Shown: in pieces, positions 58,054 through 64,000 of the stretch
How positions within the stretch are numbered: position 1 is the first letter of the stretch
How the letters are laid out: each line of letters starts with the position of its first letter
Made by a program: the position numbers and the translations under genes
The notes under the pieces: model-generated
What the model was told of the DNA's origin: nothing
Database searches by the model: none
What the model saw: only the letters and a program-made list of their open reading frames with translations
Source of the DNA: Kordiimonas aquimaris
GTDB lineage: Bacteria; Pseudomonadota; Alphaproteobacteria; Sphingomonadales; Kordiimonadaceae
Direction of reading: 5' to 3'
NCBI RefSeq assembly: GCF_025574485.1
Contig: NZ_JAOBPO010000003.1
Location: forward strand, 411,867 to 475,866
DNA: 64,000 bases

Positions 58054-58875
58054 ATGAAATTCTTTCTATATGTCACAGCATGGTTTGTGATGGCGTTGGC
58101 GAGCCCCGTTGAGGCGCAAAACCATATTTCACCTGATGAAATCAACATTCAAAACAAAACCACCAAAATAAAGACATACAAAAGCGACCAGCTTACTGAA
58201 AGACCCGTTCTTGTTGTAGCTCTTCACGGGGATGCGCCCTTCAATAACCCGTCATATCAATATGCATTTGCCAGACAGATAGTGGCTCAAGCGAAAAATA
58301 CCATAAGTATTGGCATGTTGCGCCCAGGATATACGGATAGCTTGGGAAGGACGTCTGACGGTGTTAGAGGGGAAGCTATTGGTGATAGTTATGACAAACC
58401 CAGAATCGATCAAATCGCGACAGCAATTGAGCAACTGAATATCTATTATAATGCTGGTAAGGTTATTGTAGCAGGTCACTCAGGTGGTTCAGCCATCACA
58501 GCAAAACTGATTGCTGCCTACCCCACCCTCATTGATCATGCCGTAATCGTATCGTGCCCATGCAATATCAATGCATGGCGGGCAGACATGTATAAAACAT
58601 CAAAATATGAAGGATTTAACGGGCAATTGAACGTCGTGTCGCCGATTGATGTTGTAGACTCCGTTTCTGCTGATACTTCAATTTCTATCTATGTCGGAGA
58701 TAATGACAACGTCACACAAGAGTATTTAAGCCTGCAATATTATAACCACCTTTCAACACTCGGTAAAAAAGCAGACCTCCATGTCCTGAAAGGCGAGCAT
58801 GACATATTTTTGCATGAGGAAATCATTAATTCTATCATCTCAAAAGTAAAAGAATTTAATAAAGCCCTGCCATGA
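58054..58875 (+). CDS. Exported alpha/beta hydrolase
   Basis: A protein of 273 residues with a signal peptide (FVMALASPVEAQ). The nucleophile elbow is AGHSGGSAITAKLIA, and Asp in YVGDNDNVT and His in LKGEHDIFL are the likely acid and base. It follows ivd by 23 bases and a terminator lies after it, so it is probably the last gene of the leucine operon, though it has no obvious role in that pathway. Confidence 0.8.
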   Translation: MKFFLYVTAWFVMALASPVEAQNHISPDEINIQNKTTKIKTYKSDQLTERPVLVVALHGDAPFNNPSYQYAFARQIVAQAKNTISIGMLRPGYTDSLGRTSDGVRGEAIGDSYDKPRIDQIATAIEQLNIYYNAGKVIVAGHSGGSAITAKLIAAYPTLIDHAVIVSCPCNINAWRADMYKTSKYEGFNGQLNVVSPIDVVDSVSADTSISIYVGDNDNVTQEYLSLQYYNHLSTLGKKADLHVLKGEHDIFLHEEIINSIISKVKEFNKALP

Positions 58876-58998
58876 AAACTATACGCGTCACACAATGACA
58901 CCTCATATTTTTCTGCTTTAAATCTTAGAATCTTGCGCATGTTAACCCGTACATGAGCTATTCAATAAAACACGTAAAAGTAGCAATTAGCTAAATTC

Positions 58999-59042
58999 AA
59001 ATAACAGCGGCATTTTCAATAATTTGTCGCTGTTATTTATTT
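58999..59042 (+). terminator. Hairpin terminator at the end of the leucine operon
   Basis: AAATAACAGCG (58999-59009) pairs with CGCTGTTATTT (59028-59038), a stem of 11 bp with an 18-base loop, followed by an AT-rich stretch. The T run is short (ATTTAT), so it may need a factor. The stretch 58876-59341 holds this hairpin, the inverted repeat at 59043-59094 and a promoter-like pair at 59211-59239, and no gene that I can see. Confidence 0.6.
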
Positions 59043-59094
59043 ATACCGTTTTTTCTATTTTCTTCATTTTTGAAAGCATGTTTCAAAACGGTAT
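59043..59094. repeat. Inverted repeat with 10-bp perfect arms
   Basis: ATACCGTTTT (59043-59052) and AAAACGGTAT (59085-59094), 32 bases apart, with a smaller GAAA/TTTC pair inside. It lies directly after the operon terminator and about 250 bases before leucine dehydrogenase. It could be an RNA hairpin or a protein-binding site; no transposase is nearby. Confidence 0.45.
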
Positions 59095-59210
59095 GCTACT
59101 TCATGCCGAAGATTACCGAATAATCAAAAGAACGTAAGTTCATTTCTGATATTTGGTGACATACTCTTGATCGTTGGGTGGTAATAAGCAGCATGATGTA
59201 CAGTCACTAT

Positions 59211-59239
59211 TGACGGCGTAGCATTTTGTTTTTAATCAC
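59211..59239 (+). promoter_or_regulatory. Possible promoter of leucine dehydrogenase
   Basis: TTGACG (59211-59216), 17 bases, TAATCA (59234-59239). The -35 is good, the -10 is weak. It lies about 100 bases before the leucine dehydrogenase start. Confidence 0.35.
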
Positions 59240-59341
59240 GCGGCACGTAAGGCGTATCCAGGTAGTGTTTTATAACGTTTGGCCAATGCGGTCACCGCTG
59301 GACGCTGTTTTAGAAACGGGATGTGAAAAAAGGAATTGCCG

Positions 59342-60463
59342 ATGCCCGTGTTTGATTCAAACAGCTTTAAAGATCATGAACAAATAGCATTTTGCGCAGA
59401 CAACGAGACAGGCTTGAAAGCCATTATTGCTGTGCATTCTACCGCTCTCGGCCCCGCTGCTGGTGGTCTGCGGTTTTGGGATTATACAGCATCGCACCTC
59501 AAAACAGCACCTACACAAATTGCTGAAACACGCGGTGAGCAAGACGCGATTTATGATGTTCTAAGACTGTCGCGCGGTATGTCCTATAAAAATGCAATGG
59601 CTGGCTTGCGCCTTGGCGGTGGCAAATCGGTCATTATCGGCAACCCCAAGGAACTTGGCACACCTGAATTAATGAAAGCGTTTGGGCGTTATGTTCAGCG
59701 CCTTGGTGGTTCATATTACGCAGCTGAAGATGTGGGAACTACGCCTGAGATGCTTGCTGCTGCCGCACAAACAACGTCGTATGTCTCTGGCCTTGATGAC
59801 GGCGAATTTGGTACTGGCGACCCATCGCCTCACACAGCGCTTGGTGTATTTATAGGTATTAAAGCTGCCGTTTCACACCGCCTTGGTAAAGATAATCTGC
59901 AAGGCATAAAGGTTGCGGTTCAAGGTGTTGGGCATGTTGGCCTTTACCTTGTGGAACACCTTCTCGGCGCAGGTGCAGAAGTCATTGTAACGGATGTTGT
60001 TGCTTCAAACATTGAAGCGGCACAATCCAAAGGCAACGTTACGGTTGTCAGCCCAGACGGCGTTCATGCTGTTGATTGTGATGTATTCGCTCCTTGTGCG
60101 CTTGGTGGCGGGTTAAACCCGAAAACAATCAAAGATATTCGCGCCTCTATTGTGGCAGGTGCTGCCAACAACCAGCTGGAACGTGAAGGCATAGACGATG
60201 AAGACCTCCGCATGCGTGGTATTCTTTACGCCCCCGATTATGTCATTAATGCTGGCGGTATTATTTCTGTTGAATCAGAAGTACACAAAGAAAAAGTTTC
60301 TGATGCGGCGCGTGAAGCAAAAGTATTACGCATTGGCGAAACACTGAAAACTGTGTTTGAAGCAAGCGCAAACCAAGAACGACCAACCGGCGTAATTGCC
60401 AATGAAATGGCGGAAGAAATTATCCGCACTGCTGCTGAGAAAAAGCTGACATCAGCTGCGTAG
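59342..60463 (+). CDS. Leucine dehydrogenase (Glu/Leu/Phe/Val dehydrogenase family)
   Basis: A protein of 373 residues from ATG 59342, with AAAGGA upstream; a TTG two codons earlier is too close to the ribosome site. The catalytic Lys lies in MSYKNAMAGLRLGGGKSVII. The Rossmann NAD motif is VQGVGHVGLYLVEHL. It converts leucine (also valine and isoleucine) to the 2-oxo acid and ammonia with NAD, feeding the 2-oxoacid dehydrogenase encoded downstream on the other strand. The symbol ldh is in use for Bacillus; I leave it empty. Confidence 0.92.
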   Translation: MPVFDSNSFKDHEQIAFCADNETGLKAIIAVHSTALGPAAGGLRFWDYTASHLKTAPTQIAETRGEQDAIYDVLRLSRGMSYKNAMAGLRLGGGKSVIIGNPKELGTPELMKAFGRYVQRLGGSYYAAEDVGTTPEMLAAAAQTTSYVSGLDDGEFGTGDPSPHTALGVFIGIKAAVSHRLGKDNLQGIKVAVQGVGHVGLYLVEHLLGAGAEVIVTDVVASNIEAAQSKGNVTVVSPDGVHAVDCDVFAPCALGGGLNPKTIKDIRASIVAGAANNQLEREGIDDEDLRMRGILYAPDYVINAGGIISVESEVHKEKVSDAAREAKVLRIGETLKTVFEASANQERPTGVIANEMAEEIIRTAAEKKLTSAA

Positions 60464-60479
60464 CGCCATCATATTCTTA

Positions 60480-60520
60480 AAAGGGCCTTACAGTAAGACG
60501 CTGTAGGGCCTTTTTTATTA
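60480..60520 (+). terminator. Intrinsic terminator of leucine dehydrogenase
   Basis: A stem formed by AAGGGCCTTACAG and CTGTAGGGCCTT (60481-60493 with 60501-60512, one bulge) is followed by TTTTATTA. It lies 17 bases after the stop codon. Confidence 0.75.
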
Positions 60521-60604
60521 CATTTTCGGCATCCTAAAACCGCCAAAAGCTTCCCGTTAAGAGGAAAGTTTCAAATGCCGACACTCACGGAAGTGTATCT
60601 GCTA

Positions 60605-61066
60605 TTACTCAGGTAATGCCGAACGGTGGTAAGCAGCCATTCGCCAACGTCCTTCAGAATTTTTCAACCAAGTAATCGTATAACGACCCTTATGGTCGCG
60701 GCGAACCTCGCCACCTATCTTTACTTGGCGTTCATGGTAATGACCCCATTCCAGTCCCATGTTGCCATGAACCTCGAACTCCCGGTCAATATGCTTGTAT
60801 TCAAGAGCTTCCAATGTATCCAGCCAAGCTCGCATTCTACCTTTCCAGGCTTGAATATCGTCAATAGAACGTGGCTCTTCACCAAAATAACCAAAACCAA
60901 CCGCGCCGCCTTCTATTTCTGCAGCAAGATCAAGGTCAGCAGTTTTCGGAGGAAGCCAAAGTCCCCACCAAGCATCAGATACAGTAGTGAGGTCAGTAAG
61001 ATCATCTGCAAAATTCGGCGATGAAAACGTCAACGTCAATAAAACAGCTAGAAATATTTTTTTCAT
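60605..61066 (-). CDS. Exported NTF2-like (SnoaL/DUF4440-type) protein
   Basis: A protein of 153 residues from ATG 61066; the upstream frame adds 6 residues. A signal peptide ends near residue 20 (LTFSSPNFA). The rest has the NTF2-like fold pattern: SDAWWGLW near the start, a middle helix, and the final strands HERQVKIGGEVRRDHKGR and TITWLKNSEGRWRMAAYH. These proteins bind small ligands or are enzymes of many kinds. The gene lies after lpd on the same strand, 133 bases apart, so it may belong to the operon or stand alone. Confidence 0.75.
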   Translation of the reverse strand: MKKIFLAVLLTLTFSSPNFADDLTDLTTVSDAWWGLWLPPKTADLDLAAEIEGGAVGFGYFGEEPRSIDDIQAWKGRMRAWLDTLEALEYKHIDREFEVHGNMGLEWGHYHERQVKIGGEVRRDHKGRYTITWLKNSEGRWRMAAYHRSALPE

Positions 61067-61199
61067 CAGACAGCCTGTCTTCAACTAATTGGTATATTGC
61101 ACCGTGCGCTATCTTATCCTTATTTGACATAGTGAACAATAAGCGAGCGAATGTATATGGCACCCCTAAAACCGAACGGAGTTGCCTCATCAATTACGC

Positions 61200-62594
61200 T
61201 TAAATATGCAGTGCGTGACCAAGTGCTTTCAGCGCTGCTTCCTGGAAGCCTTCGCTTTGTGTTGGATGAGCGTGAATAGTACCTGCAATATCCTGCAAGC
61301 ACGCGCCCATCTCAAGCGCCAATGAAAACGCGGCAGACAATTCAGCAACGCCTTTGCCAACAGCCTGTATACCAAGCACCAAATCATTATCAGCACGAGC
61401 AACAACACGCACAAAACCACTCTCGGCTTCCATTGTCATTGCGCGGCCATTAGCTGCAAACGGGAACAAGCCTATTTTAGTTTCATATCCAGCAGCCTTT
61501 GCTTCATCTGGCGACAAACCAGCCGTGACAATTTCCGAGTCAGTAAAGCAAACTGCCGGAATTGAAACTTTATCAAATGTACGGTTCATACCGGAAACAA
61601 TCTCGGCAACCATTTCACCTTGCGCCATCGCACGGTGCGCGAGCATTGGCTCACCGGTTAGGTCACCAATTGCATAAACACCACGCATTGATGTTTCGCA
61701 CTTATCGTTGATAGCAACGACACGACCATTCATTGTTAAATCAAGGCCTTCCAAACCAAAGTCTTCAGTTTTAGCCCGACGACCTACTGTCACCAGTATT
61801 TTGCTAGCAGCCAACTGCTGTTCTTCACCATCGGGGTTTTCCACAATCAGAGCATCACCTTTATCGGTAACACCTTTTGCTTTCGTCCCGAGAAGAACAT
61901 CAATGCCAAGCTGTTTCAGTGATGCAGCAACGGGTTTCGTAAGTTCAGTATCATACTGCGAAAGAATGCTATCCATTGCTTCAACAACAGTAACCTTTGA
62001 GCCCATTTTGGCATAGGCCGTACCGAGCTCAAGGCCGATATACCCACCGCCAATTACCACAAGTTTTTCTGGCACTTTATCAAGGGACAGTGCTTCTGTA
62101 CTTGAAATTATGTTCCCACCGTATGGTAAACTCGGGATTTCAACAGGTACACTACCCGTGGCAAGAATTACGTTTTCTGCTTGTATTGTAACCGGACCAT
62201 CATCCGTTTCGACAATACAGGTTTTCCCGTCTTCCATACGGCCCCAGCCAACAACAAGTTTTACTTTGTTTTTTTTCAGTAAGCCCGTAACACCACTGTT
62301 CAAACGTCCAACAATGCCATCTTTCCAGGCAATGGTTTTTGACAGATCAAGGCTTGGTGTGCTGGCTGAGATGCCCAGTACATTATCACCTGTGAAATGA
62401 ACGGCTTTCTCAAACTCTTCCGCGGCATGAATAAGTGCCTTTGACGGGATACAGCCAACGTTCAAACATGTACCACCCGGCGCTTGACCATCAACAATGA
62501 TCGTATCAATGCCCAGCTGACCCGCACGGATAGCAGCAACATAACCGCCCGGGCCTGCACCAAGTACCAGAAGCTTACATTTAAGTTTGCTCAT
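61200..62594 (-). CDS. lpdA: Dihydrolipoyl dehydrogenase (E3)
   Basis: A protein of 464 residues. FAD motif [19 protein letters not shown], redox disulfide [18 protein letters not shown] motif [19 protein letters not shown] and the C-terminal HAHPTQSE are intact. It reoxidises the lipoyl arm of the E2 protein. It starts directly after the E2 stop (no gap), as part of the branched-chain 2-oxoacid dehydrogenase operon. The usual housekeeping E3 is probably elsewhere. Confidence 0.95.
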   Translation of the reverse strand: MSKLKCKLLVLGAGPGGYVAAIRAGQLGIDTIIVDGQAPGGTCLNVGCIPSKALIHAAEEFEKAVHFTGDNVLGISASTPSLDLSKTIAWKDGIVGRLNSGVTGLLKKNKVKLVVGWGRMEDGKTCIVETDDGPVTIQAENVILATGSVPVEIPSLPYGGNIISSTEALSLDKVPEKLVVIGGGYIGLELGTAYAKMGSKVTVVEAMDSILSQYDTELTKPVAASLKQLGIDVLLGTKAKGVTDKGDALIVENPDGEEQQLAASKILVTVGRRAKTEDFGLEGLDLTMNGRVVAINDKCETSMRGVYAIGDLTGEPMLAHRAMAQGEMVAEIVSGMNRTFDKVSIPAVCFTDSEIVTAGLSPDEAKAAGYETKIGLFPFAANGRAMTMEAESGFVRVVARADNDLVLGIQAVGKGVAELSAAFSLALEMGACLQDIAGTIHAHPTQSEGFQEAALKALGHALHI

Positions 62595-63887
62595 CTAAGC
62601 CTCCATAAACAGAGTTGCAGGGTTTTCCAGAAGGCCCCGAATACGTTGAATAAACTCAGCAGCATCCCAACCATCGACAATACGATGATCGAACGAGGAA
62701 GACAGGTTCATGATCTTGCGCGGAACAAACCCACCATCACGCCAAACTGGGCGCATCTCAACTTTGTTTACGCCGACAATAGCAACCTCAGGGCTGTTCA
62801 TAACAGGCGTAGAAACAATACCACCCATCTTGCCAAGGCTGGACAGGGTTATGGTAGAGCCGGTTAATTCATCACGCGTAATGGAACCATCGCGTGCAGC
62901 ATTTGCAAGGCGCTTTGCTTCGTCGGCCATACCGTGAACACTCATAGTTTCAGCATGCCTGATCACTGGCACCATCAAACCGCCCGGCGTTTGCGCGGCC
63001 ATACCAATATGAACACCACCGTATTGATACAGTGTGTCGTTACCGTCATCATAGTGACTATTCAGTTTGGGATAATCTTTGATGGCAATAACCATAGCGC
63101 GCATAATGAATGGCAATATTGTAAGCTTTGGCTGGCCTTCCTTTGCAGTGGCATTCATGTGTGCGCGCAAATCTTCCACTGCAGTAACATCAACTTCGTC
63201 AACATATGTAATGTGAGGAATGCGTTGCTTGGCGTCCTGCATGCGCTCAGCAATCTTGCGGCGCAGGCCAATGACCTTAATTTCTTCGACAGACGTGTCT
63301 GCAACTTTGGACGCGCCGCCCACAGGCGCAGACGCACCAGAGATGTATGCGTCAAGGTCGTCATGACTAATACGCCCTGCCGGACCTGTACCGTGTACAT
63401 ACTGTAATTTAACACCTGCGTCTGCAGCTCGCTTACGCACAGCAGGTGATGCAAGTGGCTTCTCCCCTTCTGCACGCAGCGCACCGGACGCTGCACTCGT
63501 TTTTGTAACAGTTGGCCTCTTGACCTCTGCAACTTTCTTCGGTGCAGGCTCTGCCTTTGGTTCTGACGCAGGTTTAGAAGCAGGCTTTTCTTCCACAGCC
63601 TTCGGTGCAGAAGCCTCCGCAGATATGCTAGCGGCGTTACCCTCGCCTTCCACTTCCAGTGTTATGATAACTGCACCAACAGCCGTCATGTCACCTACTT
63701 CACCAGAAATATCAGCAACTGTACCATCAACAGGGCTTGGTATTTCGACAGTTGCTTTATCAGTCATAACGGCAGCAAGTACGTCATCTTCTTTGATGAC
63801 ATCACCAACTTTGACATTCCATTCTACGATCTCAGCTTCGGTTATACCTTCACCAACATCCGGCATCTGGATTTTATGCAGTCCCAT
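62595..63887 (-). CDS. Branched-chain 2-oxoacid dehydrogenase E2 (dihydrolipoyl transacylase)
   Basis: A protein of 430 residues: one lipoyl domain with the Lys in VMTDKATVEIPSPVDG (residues about 43), an Ala/Pro/Lys-rich linker, a peripheral subunit-binding domain (ASPAVRKRAADAGVKLQYV), and the catalytic domain with its His/Asp in SSFDHRIVDGWDAAEF. The E1 beta end preceding it and the E3 after it show an E1 alpha-E1 beta-E2-E3 operon. It transfers the acyl group (isovaleryl, isobutyryl, methylbutyryl) to CoA. It is a BkdB-type E2 (DBT-like); the catalytic sequence alone does not fully exclude other 2-oxoacids, but the context favours this. Confidence 0.92.
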   Translation of the reverse strand: MGLHKIQMPDVGEGITEAEIVEWNVKVGDVIKEDDVLAAVMTDKATVEIPSPVDGTVADISGEVGDMTAVGAVIITLEVEGEGNAASISAEASAPKAVEEKPASKPASEPKAEPAPKKVAEVKRPTVTKTSAASGALRAEGEKPLASPAVRKRAADAGVKLQYVHGTGPAGRISHDDLDAYISGASAPVGGASKVADTSVEEIKVIGLRRKIAERMQDAKQRIPHITYVDEVDVTAVEDLRAHMNATAKEGQPKLTILPFIMRAMVIAIKDYPKLNSHYDDGNDTLYQYGGVHIGMAAQTPGGLMVPVIRHAETMSVHGMADEAKRLANAARDGSITRDELTGSTITLSSLGKMGGIVSTPVMNSPEVAIVGVNKVEMRPVWRDGGFVPRKIMNLSSSFDHRIVDGWDAAEFIQRIRGLLENPATLFMEA

Positions 63888-64000
63888 TATACCGTCTCCA
63901 TCATAGCTTTAAGTTCTCGGCCTACCCTTGCTGGTCCCGGGAAATAGTCCCATTCCTGTGCATGTGGATACGGCGTATCGTATCCAGCGACCCTAACAAC
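63887..64000 (-). CDS. Branched-chain 2-oxoacid dehydrogenase E1 beta, C-terminal end (partial)
   Basis: The last 37 residues of a protein that enters from beyond the right edge. VAGYDTPYPHAQEWDYFPGP is the typical E1 beta C-terminal segment of BCKDH-type enzymes. Its stop codon overlaps the E2 start by one base (TAATG), so they are coupled. With E1 alpha it decarboxylates the 2-oxo acids made by leucine dehydrogenase. Confidence 0.85.
   Translation of the reverse strand, partial: VVRVAGYDTPYPHAQEWDYFPGPARVGRELKAMMETV

Noticed and set aside
59043-59094. End of an insertion element
   Set aside because: No transposase frame, no target duplication and only one repeat pair were seen.

Overview
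The window comes from a chromosome of an alphaproteobacterium of moderate GC content. The evidence is the hybrid kinase CckA next to a flagellar cluster, the neighbouring order recA-alaS-icd, the order ppx-rlmE-guaB-rsmB, and LexA boxes of the direct-repeat type GTTC-N7-GTTC. The many secreted peptidases, a TonB receptor, an RND pump and a leucine catabolic set suggest a free-living, probably marine, peptide and amino-acid user. A Kordiimonadales-like lineage is my guess and is not proven by the sequence. I saw no rRNA, tRNA, CRISPR array, transposase or prophage.

Layout. 1-6.96 kb: the end of an M28 peptidase, a TPR protein, a DoxX protein, and a housekeeping run transcribed leftward (ppx/gppA, rlmE, guaB, rsmB). 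6.96-7.75 kb: a non-housekeeping island. It holds a rightward promoter bracketed by two perfect LexA boxes driving a 58-residue single-membrane-span protein, then a leftward stand-alone structured RNA. 7.75-12.6 kb: envelope genes (SPOR lipoprotein, pssA-psd, LysM protein) and a LOG-family enzyme. 12.8-19.4 kb: icd, a cyclic-nucleotide-type potassium channel, alaS, and recA with its LexA box. 19.5-27.1 kb: cckA, then flagellar genes in two divergent groups (flgB-flgC-fliE-fliQ-fliR-flhB leftward; an FlhB-like short protein, fliO and fliP rightward) around a CtrA-like site.

27.1-31 kb: a small orphan gene, an SMP-30-type lactonase, a VOC protein, prfC, and a second stand-alone small RNA with a C-rich loop complementary to Shine-Dalgarno sequences. 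31-43.2 kb: an amidohydrolase lipoprotein, a DPP IV-type peptidase, a TetR regulator divergent from a TonB receptor-acyl-CoA ligase-hydrolase group, threonine dehydratase, a DUF1801 protein and a GrlR-like protein. 43.2-51.3 kb: an M13 peptidase, a TPR protein, an esterase and an RND efflux pair.

51.4-64 kb is devoted to leucine breakdown. A LysR regulator diverges from mccB-hydratase-mccA-ivd; leucine dehydrogenase follows, and a leftward operon carries the branched-chain 2-oxoacid dehydrogenase (E1 beta end, E2, E3). Together they take leucine to 3-hydroxy-3-methylglutaryl-CoA; only E1 alpha, the rest of E1 beta and HMG-CoA lyase are not seen.

The most novel signals are the SOS-controlled small membrane protein and the two predicted small RNAs, which share an 11-nt perfect complementarity.
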